This document shows positions 11,984 to 22,961 of a stretch of 64,000 nt of DNA, piece after piece. This stretch comes from Alectoria sarmentosa (taxonomy: Eukaryota; Ascomycota; Lecanoromycetes; Lecanorales; Parmeliaceae), in NCBI GenBank assembly GCA_009733775.1, contig WOGZ01000166.1:1-64000 (forward strand). Direction: 5' to 3'. Each line of letters starts with the position of its first letter. The first letter of the stretch is position 1. Below the pieces are notes generated by a model, which saw nothing but the letters and a program-made list of their open reading frames with translations, had not been told where the DNA came from and ran no database searches. The translations under genes were made by a program, and so were the position numbers.

Positions 11984-11995
11984 GGGTTCATAACC
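11984..11995 (-). promoter_or_regulatory. A1 primer-binding site, initiator tRNA-Met anticodon arm
   Basis: GGGTTCATAACC on the plus strand lies immediately next to the 5' LTR. The expected element sequence GGTTATGAGCCC is complementary to the anticodon stem-loop of fungal initiator tRNA-Met (GGGCTCATAACC), here with one G-to-A change. Drosophila copia and yeast Ty5 are known to prime from a half tRNA-iMet cut in the anticodon loop. Confidence 0.85.
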
Positions 11996-12120
11996 TTTGA
12001 AAATATGATGTAAAACACTTAATTGTATTACTTTAAGAGTGTTACGAAGGAAAGTGCGACCTATATTATGAGCGCATGCGCCCGTGTCACGTGACCTATC
12101 ACGTGACCTGAATTTCGACA
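11996..12120 (-). repeat. A1 5' LTR
   Basis: 125 bases. It keeps two intact TCACGTGA-type palindromes and AGCGCATGCGCCC. The LTR end next to the primer site reads TTTGAAAA where TGTGAAAA is expected. It is followed by the target duplication TTTAT at 12121-12125. It would hold promoter and transcript start when active. Confidence 0.92.
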
Positions 12121-12125
12121 TTTAT

Positions 12126-13712
12126 AAGATAAAATATATCGATCAAACGCAAATTATTAAAAAAATTATTTAATTAAAAAATCTTTTTAATTAATTTTTA
12201 TGATTTGACGATTCGAATTTCAAAATCATTATGATTTTTAAAAATAATCAAAATGCAATCATTTTTATAAAAAACGTTTAATTTTATACTCGCATCAAAC
12301 ACATTAACATCGTTCATCATTTTATACGCGAAAAAATTAATAATAATATTATAAATGTTCAATATATTTTTATTAATAAATAAATGATTAATAATTTTAT
12401 TAAGATTTTATATCTCGATAAATTTATTATTTTTCGCGATATTTCTAAAATAAAAATAATTTTATATTATTCATTTAATATTATTTGAATCGTTATTTTA
12501 AAAAAAACATTTAAATTTCTTTATTATCATTATTTAACGTCTTTAATTTTAAAAAAACGATTTCATTAATTTTTACATTTTAAATAATCGATTAAATGAT
12601 TAATCGAAATCGAAATTATTCGCAAAATCTCAATATTAATTTTAACATATCAAAACTTCGTTATATTATCATTATATCAATAATTAATTTATCGTTATTA
12701 TAATTATATTTTTAAACTTTATAAACCTCTTTTCGAAACATTTATATTTATATTTTATTCAAATTTGAAATCTACGACGTTATTTAAAAAATCATTATTA
12801 TCATTTTTTCGTTAATCATCTTAAATATTTTCATCAAAGTTATCACATTTATATTTTTTGAAATTATTATATTTATGCCCTTAAACGTTATTATCATTAT
12901 TATCATCATAAACATCGTTATTATATATCGTTTATATATACATTATTAATCATTATTATCAAACATCAATATTTTAAAACGATTTTCATGAATTTTATAA
13001 TCGATCGTATACATACATATATATACATATATAATTCGAAATGTTTTATTCAATCGAAAAATTTATTTTTATATATATTTATCGATTATATATTATTCGA
13101 TTTTTAATATGCATTAAATAAATTGAAAATAAATTTATTAAAAAACGAGTTTTCGTCAAAAAGTGGATTTTTTTTTATATAACATCATAACGAATATGTT
13201 CAAAAAAATATAATCGTTTTCAAATTTTCGATTTTTCACTTTTTTTATTCGACTTTAAACATTATAAATTTCGAATTTCATTTTTAAAATTCGAACGTTT
13301 ATAAGAAATAAAAATAATGCATAAAAAATAAAAGATAATTTATGAAATAAAAATGATTTATAAAAAAAAAGTTATTCTCTTTTTCGAATTTTCCTTATTT
13401 TTATTCGATTTTGAACATCGCGAATTTCAAATTTTATATTTGAAATTCGAATTTTTATAAAGCGCATAAAGAATAAAAAAAATGTATAAAGATAATTTCA
13501 TATTAATTATTCGACGTTAAACTTATTATAATTATTTTATATTCGATTTTTTTTATTTATTTAATATTCGATTTTTTTAAAAATATGCGTGCGAAAAAAA
13601 ATATCGAAATTCAAATCATATAATGAGCGTATACGTTTATAATTTAAATCGCATTTTCCTTCGTAACATTTTTAAATTAATACAATTAAATGTTTTATAT
13701 TATATTTTCATA
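12126..13712 (+). mobile_element. Copia A0, segment 3 (RNase H end, 3' block, 3' LTR)
   Basis: A0 resumes after the TTTAT duplication: ATATATCGATCAAACGCAAA continues the reading frame region broken at 4992. About 12130-12650 matches the RT/RNase H end of A1 in reverse complement. About 12650-13600 matches the 3' untranslated block, including the internal direct repeat in strongly decayed form (about 13245-13460). It closes with the LTR at 13602-13712. Confidence 0.85.
13602..13712 (+). repeat. A0 3' LTR, short form
   Basis: 111 bases. Both ends are mutated (TA in place of TG at the start, TA in place of CA at the end). It lacks one of the two CACGTGA blocks found in the A1, A3 and A4 LTRs, as does the A6 LTR at 59725. 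The adjoining sequence on the right is gag of another copy, A2, so A0 lies inside A2. Confidence 0.82.
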
Positions 13713-16700
13713 AATTTAAAATCAAATTCTTCGTATTATTAATATTATTTCATTATAATATTATCATTTAAATTTATTATTAATTTTCGCATAAACATTT
13801 TTTATTATTATTATAAAATCTTGAAATATAACGATAATAATTAATTAATATCAATAAAAATTTAAATGACTTTGACGAAAATTAATAAAACATTTATTTC
13901 ATTTATTTCATATTATCGTTTTACGATAACGATTTTAAAAATTAATAAAAAATTATTTAACGTTTTAAACGATATCAAAACCTTTAATTTACGCGTTAAA
14001 AATAAATGATTTTATTTATTAATTTTTTTTAAAACGTTCGAATCGTTTTTGGAATCGTTATTAAATTCGTTTATTTCAACATTTTTTCAAAATAACAATT
14101 TTCAAATCGATATTTTCGATTCGTTTTTAATCGTGATAAAAATCTCGTTTTTATTCTTATTATTATTATTATTAATTTTTTACATTTTTTTATTTATCTT
14201 TTTCAATATCGATAATTGAATTTAACGTTTAAAATATCATTAAAAATGTTTTTATAAATATTTAATGAAAATAATTTTCTTTTAATTTTTATTATTATTT
14301 TGAAATTTATTATCAAATATATCAAATGAAACGAAGATATTAACGATTAATTAATATTAAATAATTTTTCATTTTTCATTAACATTATTAAATTTAAAAT
14401 TTACGTGATTATTCATTAACGTTTTAATTACGTTAATTATTAATTTATCCAAAAATATAATGAAAATCCTTAAATTATATTAAACGTTATTAATATTTAT
14501 TATAAATTTATGAATTTTGATTTTTATATCAAATTTATGCGTTAATTATATAATATTAATATTAATATTGAAAAGAGCGTTCGTTAATACGAAAAGAATT
14601 TTCGTAAAATTAACGTCGAAATTATTAATTTAAACGATTCATTATTATTATCGAAATCTTATTTTATTCAATTTTTTTTCATAAAAGTCGACGAATTTTA
14701 CGATATTTTTATAACAATTTATATTTAAATTTATATATTTTATAATTCGAATACAATCAAATTCGATTTCATTATTTATAATGTAATAAACGAAAAACGT
14801 CGTATGCTCGTAATTAAAAAGAATGATATTATTATGTTTATTTATCGTAATAATAAAGATAAATAATTCATTAAAAGCGATTTCGACGATTTTGATTTCA
14901 TTAATCGCGAAATTTATGTTTTTTATAAGATCGTTAATCGCAAATCCAAACATCTCTTCGTTAAATATTAAATTAAATTCTTTTATTTAAAATTTAAAAA
15001 GTTTATAAATAAATATAAAAAAAAGAAAACGCAAATTGATATTATTTATTCGAATATCAATGTTTTAAATATTAAACGCAAACGCATCGAAGAAGCGTTA
15101 TTTAACGTTTTCGTTTTAAAAAAAATGATTTTAACGTCAATATCACGTATGTTTAAAAAAAAAACGATTTTCTTCATATTTATATAATATTTTTAAATAA
15201 ATTGAATAATTAAAGTCATTCGAATTTCATTTCGAATGATTTTAACATTTTGAATGTTATTAATCAAATAAATCAAAACGAAAATCTTATTAATTTAATA
15301 ATGAATTTTAATTTGAATAAAAGTTTATTATTCGTTAAATTTATGAATCTTGATATTCGAATTATGATAAGTTTTAATTGCATTCGTCATTTTTTTATCG
15401 ATTATTCGATATTTATAATTTATATTAAAATTTAATCTCGATTTATTAAAGACATTAAAAACGTTAAAATTTAATTATTTATTTATGATATTATTAATTT
15501 TGATTATAATATTAATAATAAACGCGTTATTTTAACGATTTTTAATGTTTTATATATATTCGATATAAACGTCAATTTTTTATCGATTAAAAAGTTTTTA
15601 AATGTTGATATTAAAATCGTCTTTTATAAAAAGAATTGTGTTTTAAATTAAAATAATATAATATTAATCGATACGCGAAATCGCGATTTGTTTTTTTTAA
15701 ATTTATAAAAAAATAATAATGCTTTGATCGTTTATAACGTTTTTTCGAATTTAATTTATTAATTATAATATATTCGCATAGATTATTTAAATTATTAAAA
15801 TCTTAATAAATTTTTTAATATTATTATAAATGTGAATTTTTTCAAAAACGTTATCGAAAAATACATTTGAAAATGTTATATGATAAATCATTAAAAGATT
15901 ATTTTTTATAATAATTTTATAACGTTTAATATCTTATCGAGCAAATTTGTTTATAATAATTTTATTAAATCTTTAATTTTCATTAATTTCAAGGATTATA
16001 AATATTTTATAACGTTTAAAAATGATTTTATTTGTTATTTTAAGATTTATTATATTCGTTATAAAAGTGAGATTTTCATTATATTTTTACGTTTTAAAAT
16101 TTATTTAAAATTTCGCGATTATTAAATTTATTATTTTCGTCCCGATAATGAAAATGAATATATTAATAATTTTTTTTTAAAATGTTTCGTTTAAATAAGC
16201 ATTAAACAAAAATTTATTATTATAAATAATTTCGAAATAAATAAAATCATCGAGCGATTTAATCAAATTTCAATAAATAAAATACATTTAATTTTGTCAA
16301 ATTTTAATTTTAATAAATCTTTTTAATTTGAAATAATGATTATAATTAATTATTTGACGATGCGTTTTTTTAACATTAAAATTATTATTATATTTTTCGA
16401 AATCTTTTATTATCGCAAGTTTATTTTTATTTATTTATATATTATTAATTTCATCGTTTATATTTTAAAATAAATTCAAAAAAAAATTTATAAATAAAAA
16501 CGAATTTTTTTTTTTTTAAATTATGAAAACGAATTCATTTTTCGCTTTTATAATTTAATTAAAAAAAAGATTATTTATATTAACGATATGCATTTTGTCG
16601 AAAAACAATCACATTTCGTAAATTTTGAAAAAAAGATTAAGATTTATAAATCTTTAAATAAGCGTTAATGTCTTTTCGTATTAATATTCGTTATAAAAAA

Positions 16701-17580
16701 AACATTAAATGAATAACGTATCATTATATTATTAAACGTTGAATTTATAATTTCGATTAAATCGTTAAATCGATTATCGTTAATGAATATTTTATTATTA
16801 ATCGTTAATCGCTTTTAAAAATTTCATTTTATCATTATTATAATGCGCATATTTATAATATTTATTAAATTTATTATATTAATCGTCAAATTTATTATCA
16901 TTTTCTTTTCGTCGATATTTTCGAAATTTATTAAAATGAAAATTATGCGAAAACATCTCGAATATAAAGTTATTCAAAAAATATTTAATAATCATCAAAA
17001 TCTCATTATTTCGAATTTTCGTGATTTATTATTTGATTTTTTGATAAAAACTTTCGTTATTTTTATTCTTTTTATAAATTATATTAATAAATTTAACATT
17101 TTCGAATTTACAATTTATGAATAAATGATTTTTAATAATATGTTTTATATGAATTAAAAGTTTGATAGGCGAAATGAATATAAATCTTTTATGAATAATA
17201 ACATTTAATGTCTTATTTAAACGTTTTCAAAGATTCGTGTTTTTAAAGATCGTTAAATTTATATCGTGAAATAAGATTTTAAAAGAGAAATCATTTGTTA
17301 TAAAACACGTTAAATTATTTAAAAATTCGAATAATAAAAAAGTCGTGATTATTATAACATTTTCGCGTTAGTAATAAAATTCATAAATTATAAAACGATT
17401 TTTGCGTTTATGATGATTATAAATTTAAATGTAAAATAAATAAACGTTAAAATCGTCTTTTTTTATGATAATATTTAAAAAAACATTTATATATAACAAT
17501 TCGAAAACTTTAATAAAAATAATATCAAAATTTATAAATTAAATAAAGCTCTTTATGATTTAAAACGATTTTTTAATTTT
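13713..17580 (+). mobile_element. Copia A2 fragment (gag to RT)
   Basis: Plus-strand copia interior beginning in gag at the position matching A6 about 60656, and ending in RT at a fused inverted junction. gag and protease lie at about 13713-15780; the open piece 15250-15435 (NVINQINQNENLI, CIRHFFIDYSIF) is the protease entry, with the active-site triplet lost. Integrase is at about 15830-16700 and RT from about 16830. All frames are broken. Confidence 0.82.
15830..17580 (+). pseudogene. A2 integrase and reverse transcriptase remnant
   Basis: Integrase core motifs (FFKNVIEKYI, LIFINFKDYKYF, the VERFNQ-type motif near 16250) are collinear with A0 and A6. The open stretch 16843-17124 is the linker between integrase and RT (HLEYKVIQKIFNNHQNL). 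RT motif YKLNKALYDLK appears at about 17537-17570, just before the inverted junction, so the catalytic box was lost with the truncation. Confidence 0.68.
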
Positions 17581-17588
17581 AATGTTAA
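17581..17588. other. Inverted junction between A2 (+) and A3 (-)
   Basis: At about 17580 plus-strand RT sequence switches to minus-strand integrase sequence of the same family, with no LTR or target duplication. AATGTTAA at the switch fits both partners (A1 has AATATTAA in the RT region and GATATTAA in the integrase region), so eight bases of microhomology span the join. Confidence 0.65.
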
Positions 17589-18191
17589 AGAAACGCATCG
17601 TCAAATAATTAATTATGATTATTATTTTAAATCAAAAGAATTTGTTGAAATTGAAATTTAACAAGATTAAATGAATTTTATTTATCAAAATTTGATTAAA
17701 TCGCTCGACGATTTCATTTATTTCGAAATTGTTTATAATAATAAGTTTTTATTTGATGCTCGATTGAGCGAGATATTTAAAAAAAAACTTTATTAATATA
17801 TTTATTTTCATTATCGAGACGAATGCGATTGATTCGATAATTACGAAATTTCAAATAAATCTTAAAACGCAGAAATATGATAAAAATCTCATTTTTATGA
17901 CGAATATAATAAATTTCAAAATAATAAATGAAATCGTTTTTAAAAATCACAAAATATCTATAATTATTGAAATTAATGAAAATTAGAAATTTAATAAAAT
18001 TATTATAAATAAATTCGCTTGATAAAATATCAAAAATTATAAAATTATTATAAAAAACAATCTTTTGACGATTTATTATATAACATTCGCAAATATATTT
18101 CTCGATAATGTTTTTAAAGAAATCCATTTTTATAATGATATTGAAAAACTTATTAAAATTTTATTAACTTAAATGATTTATTCGAGCATAT
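17581..18191 (-). pseudogene. Copia A3, segment a: integrase remnant
   Basis: Minus-strand integrase core, open at 17777-18127. Readable blocks are DFFKNIIEKYICECY, LIFINFNNYRYF, IYYIRHKNEIF and RNYRINRIRLDNENKY. The Cys ligand and Gly-Gly-Glu region are mutated as in A1. It is cut at 18191 by DNA transposon T and continues at 29369. The 3' half of A3 (RT, RNase H, 3' LTR) is missing at the inverted junction. Confidence 0.78.
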
Positions 18192-18218
18192 CTTAAGGGG
18201 GTTAGACGTTCGCAAGAT
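18192..18218 (+). repeat. Left terminal inverted repeat of T
   Basis: 27 bases that match the right end in about 17 positions, including CTTA at the tip, GGG at 7-9 and CGCAA at 20-24. It is less AT-rich than the body. Confidence 0.65.
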
Positions 18219-20122
18219 GAAGGATTCACGATTTATATAAGAAAGGTTATTCGAGAATCTTCGTCCGCAAATTATCTTATATTTGTCAACTCTTAAAGAT
18301 GATTTTAAACGTGTTTTGATAACGTATTTCATTAAATAACATATGCAAGAGAATATAATATTAATAAAATGTTAATTTGAACACATTATTGAAGTGGCAT
18401 TTTAAAGAATATATTGTGAAATGTCGTTATGCTCTTTTCGCATGTATTTTTAATAACGTATAACGTAAGATGGAGATTTTATAACACGTTAAACGAGGTT
18501 TAGCGAAACGATGTTTATAACGAGAAATATTATGTTTGAGTTTAAAAAATAATCGATAAGAAATTATGTAACTTATTACATAATCGTTTTTAAAATGATT
18601 ATTTTATTTTTTTATTTTTTTATTTAAAGTATCGTATCTTTTTATAAAGATAAAGATATTTATAAAAAGAATCGTTACGTATATATTATTAAATAGAGGC
18701 TTGTTTGTGTGCAGCAACATCATATGTATATGTCGAAAAAAGAAAAAAAAACATCTTGATTTCATTGGGATTCGAATTCAAATTTTTAATAATATGGGCT
18801 TTATTTTTCAAGAGACGTTATTTTTGAAGAATGAAAATAAGTTTAAAATTATCACGTTTTGTTATTGAATTATCAAATCGATGAATAAAAAGTGATTTTT
18901 ATTTTTATTTATATTTATATTTAATATAAAAAAAGTCTTTTTTATTCGTTTTCGTATTTTATCGAGGTTCACACGTTTGTTATGATAGAAGATTATTGCG
19001 AATTATCAACTTTTTTTCTCTTTGAACATAACATTCATAATTGTTTTAATATATTATCTTCATAATCGTCGATATAATATATTGATTTTGAGAAATAATT
19101 TGAAAAGGTATATTAATATGCTCATAATGTGCATTTATCATATCGCATATTTAATTATTTTTGCGCTTTGATAATATATAACACGTTTTTTTTTAATTTT
19201 TTGATATGTTAAACGGAGATTTTGAATTTAATTGATATGAAGAGATTATGAAAATAAGACGTTTACTCTTAATTTCATCGTTCGTATTAATTAAATTAAT
19301 TTTTTTATAAAGAGACGAGCGAAATATCGTAATTCGACATTAATATATTAAAATTATTCTTTTAATGTTTGATTTTTTGAAAAAGCTTTACATAAATATA
19401 TATTTTTTATAAATAAACAATTTTTGTAAAAATGTTATATGTTTTATATCTTATTATTAAAAGAGATTGCGTGTAATAAAGCATTTAAAAAAACAAAACG
19501 CGAAAAAGCAAGCACTTTTTGTATATATAAAGATAATAACATTTATTTATAATTGATTTGAAAAATAAATTAAAAGCAATAATCAAAATAAAGAATAATG
19601 TTTAAATAAAAATCATGAATGAACGCATATCATTTATACACTTTTGTTATTGACGTTGAATATAATCTTTCACATATTTATAAAAAGCGATTTTGAAATG
19701 ATAACATTTTTAAAAATGCTATAAATGTCGCGGTTAAATATACGATTTTAATGAAAATGTGTCAAAATAAAAGATTTTTAAACTTTTTCATTTTTTGTTG
19801 CATTTATTTGATTTATGTCAAAAAACTCATCTTGAAATGATTATTTAATTATTTAATGTAAATAATCGATAATGACGATAAAGCTTTTATCTCGTTAAAA
19901 TGTTAATTTATAATATATAAAGGCATAATTTATAAGAAAAAAAGTGATAAAAATAATTGATTTTTCGTGACATAATAAAGCTTTTTTGATTTTTAAAGCA
20001 TTTTATAAATTTATTTTATTAAATGAATATCGTGAAAGCAAATTCGCTTTTAAATGATTTTATTATAACATATCATGAAAATCGATTGCTTCGCAAAATA
20101 GATGTTATATATTATAAATTTT
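18219..20122. other. T left non-coding part
   Basis: About 1.9 kb of AT-rich sequence with no recognisable protein pattern on either strand. It includes the 12-bp hairpin and a B-box-like GGATTCGAATTC at about 18767-18778. It is probably subterminal sequence of T. Confidence 0.4.
18637..18670. repeat. Perfect 12-bp hairpin inside T
   Basis: TCTTTTTATAAA at 18637-18648 and its exact complement at 18659-18670, separated by 10 bases. It may simply reflect AT richness; no terminator role is claimed. Confidence 0.5.
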
Positions 20123-20266
20123 TGTCATGGTTCCAGCCTGGCGCGTCTACGCCTAGGCCTTAAGTAGTAGAATAGGTCACACCTGGGCAGTGTGAAATTG
20201 ATCTTTTGGCCTAGCGGCCAGCGGAACCCTCGGGTAAACCTATTCCCTCGGGGTCACTCCGTGACA
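20123..20266. repeat. Solo gypsy-type LTR, unmutated
   Basis: 144 bases of GC-rich sequence in an AT-rich background. It begins TGTCATGGTTCC and ends TCACTCCGTGACA, so the tips are an inverted TGTCA/TGACA pair, and it is flanked by perfect 5-base duplications ATTTT (20118-20122 and 20267-20271). No internal region follows, so it is a solo LTR left by recombination. Read on the minus strand it starts TGTCACGG like the LTR of gypsy G1, but the rest differs. It inserted into T after T was mutated. Confidence 0.88.
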
Positions 20267-20271
20267 ATTTT

Positions 20272-22961
20272 ATAATGTAACATTTTCATCTCGACGCAAA
20301 ATAATTCAATAAGTTTTTATTTAATAATAAAACAAATTATAATAAAATATAATGTTCTCGTAAAATCATAATAATAAATGAAATAACGTTATATAAATGT
20401 TGAAAAAACCAAAAATGATAACTTTTGAAATGATAAAGAGATTTCAACATAAATAGTCACGCAAATAATCACATTTATTTTGAAAACGAAATTTTCAAAA
20501 AGATATAATTAATATCACGATTTAATTTCAACGAATTAATAAATTCTTATCGATAATAACGTTTTTTCGATTTGATACGCACGAAATCTTTCGTCTTTAT
20601 ATAATATTTATCGAATTTCGTTATAATGAGAATTTATGTTAAAAGCGAATTATGATTATATAAAAAACTGTGTAACGCTTATAAATTCGTTTTTCAATTT
20701 AAATATAATTTAATTTTAATAACAAAATTGATTTATATGTTTCAAAACTCGTTAATAAATGATTCGTAACAAAATCGTAACGAAAAAGTAAAAAATAATA
20801 ATGAAATGATTTGCTTTTAAAATAAAAATGAATTGTTGATTTTTCATTAAATTTGATGATATTAATATATTCGTTAACGAAATCAAATATTCAATTAAAT
20901 ATATTAAAAGAATATTTTGATACAAAGAATTTTGTAAACGATATATATTCAATGATGTTTTTAATAATATCGTTTTTATTATTTTTAATATAATCACGAA
21001 TCTTTAATTATAAATTATTAACATCGATATCAAAAAAAGCGAAAAGCATAAAATTATATCTTTATCTTTTAAATCGAATGAATTTTTCAATTGTTTTCAT
21101 TTTAATTAATTTTATTATTATTATTTTTTTCATTTTCAATCTTATTTTATAATCGCATTTTTTTATATAAATTTAATGATTGTTGCATAAGATATCATTT
21201 TGAATTTAATTAAATATATAAAACGATAACGTATTTCAAATTCATTGAAGCTCGCGCGTATATTTGCGAAAACGTTATTATTCTTTAATTTTTTGTTAAA
21301 AGAATTTTTCGTAATATTGTTTTTGATAGACTTGAAAAGAGACGTAATATGTTATGTTTTATCATTATTTTTTAATAAAACGACTTTTTTTTCAAATTTC
21401 TGAATTTTTTTATTATTAACGTCATTAAATAATGTATTACGATTTTATACATATATATTAATTTTTTTCAATTAATAAATAACGTTGAGCATATATAATC
21501 GAATTACGAAACATAAATTCAAAATTATCATTTTCATTTTTTTCGTTAAAATTATCGCGAATTAATGAAATAATATAATGATTCTTTTATAATATTGAGC
21601 GCTCAATAACGTTTTTTATAATTTAAATATATAATCTTTTTGCATTGATTTTGCGCGTATTCTCATTATTATTTTTATTAAACGTCGATTTAATTATCGC
21701 GAGATTGAAAAGGAATTGAAATTGCGAATTTTTAAATGTATTATTTATTTTTGTAAACATGATGTAATAAAAATTATATAATGAATTTATATATTTGATT
21801 TTATACGTAAACGAATGACTTTGCTTTATTTAAGGAATGAAAATAATAAATGAATTTAAAATGAGAAAGTTTGAAAAAATGTTTTTTTTCATTAAAATTT
21901 GATAATTTTAATTTCATTAACAAAATAATCGTTTTTTTTCAAAATCAAACATCGTTAAAATTATCAAACATATCGTAATTATATCGTAAATATTATTGTT
22001 ATAAAGCATATAAATCAATTTCCTGATTTAACTTGTTTACGATTTTCATATAAATCATTTATTATCATTTATTAATTCTTTAACGTATCTTAAAGCGCTT
22101 AACATTTTTTTATTAATGTTATTGTTTTTCAATATTTATAATATATCGAAAAAAAATAAGATTTGATACGTTTAAAATATGAAGAAATGCGTACATTAAC
22201 AATTTCACGTATAACAATTCGAGAACCCTTCTCTCAAACATGATATCAAAAACTTAAATCATTTCATTATTCATGATCTTAAGTTAATCATCAAAAGAGA
22301 TTTTAGGCATATAAAATATGATTAATATATGTCATTAATCAATACGATAACTTTAAAATAAATTAAATAATATAAATTGTTATGTTTATGAAATAAAATA
22401 TAAATGTATTTGAATTTTGGAAATTGAAATATATAAATGCGTTTTTTTCGTCTCTTTTAATTGCGTAATATTAATGATAATGATAAAATTATGTTAATAA
22501 CATTGCGATAACGTGCATTGCGATAATTTACATAATAATTATTCAACATTTTGATTTATAATTTCGATGTTGATATAATCTTCTCAATCATTTTTATAAC
22601 ATTTTTAAAATCAACGATTTTATTTCATATTTTCAAATCTTTTTTTTCGATCGTCAATAACATTTATATTTTTTATTTAATTCTCGACGTTTTTAATTAT
22701 TATATATGATTAATTACGCTTATACATTTACATTTTATATAATAATTATTAAATTTTAAATTTTTGCGTTTGATTTTTCCGTTTATCATTATGCGATAAA
22801 TTATAAATTTATCGAAAATATAATGTCGATGTAAAAGATTGAAAAGTGATCAATTATAAGATGTTAAAAATTTGATTTTGAAATTTAAATTCGTTATTTA
22901 AAAGCGATAATGTATAAATGAATTTAAGTTAAAGAATGAGCATAAATGATTTGATTATGAA
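20272..22961 (+). other. T interior upstream of the transposase
   Basis: About 2.7 kb. The plus strand from about 20390 to 21400 has a frame somewhat depleted in stops for such AT-rich DNA (segments such as FDDINIFVNEIKYSIKYIKR and YKEFCKRYIFNDVFNN), which may be a second decayed gene or transposase N-terminal exon. I do not recognise it. The opposite-strand open frame at 20752-20997 is probably its shadow. The rest shows nothing. Confidence 0.3.

Larger units (their letters stand above)
4993..12120 (-). mobile_element. Complete copia retrotransposon A1 (7128 bp)
   Basis: Two 125-base LTRs (4993-5117 and 11996-12120) bound this minus-strand element, with 5-base target duplications TTTAT on both sides. 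Reading on the minus strand the order is 5' LTR, primer-binding site, gag, protease, integrase, reverse transcriptase, RNase H, 3' untranslated block, 3' LTR, the Ty1/copia order. All open frames are broken by transitions, but the 3' block and LTRs are less degraded. It is nested in A0, so it inserted after A0. Confidence 0.93.

Noticed and set aside
18740..18830. Possible RIP-damaged tRNA or tRNA-derived SINE on the minus strand (GAATTCGAATCCC with a following T-run).
   Set aside because: The T-arm-like part and T-run are suggestive, but I could not pair an acceptor stem or find an A box, so no cloverleaf is supported.
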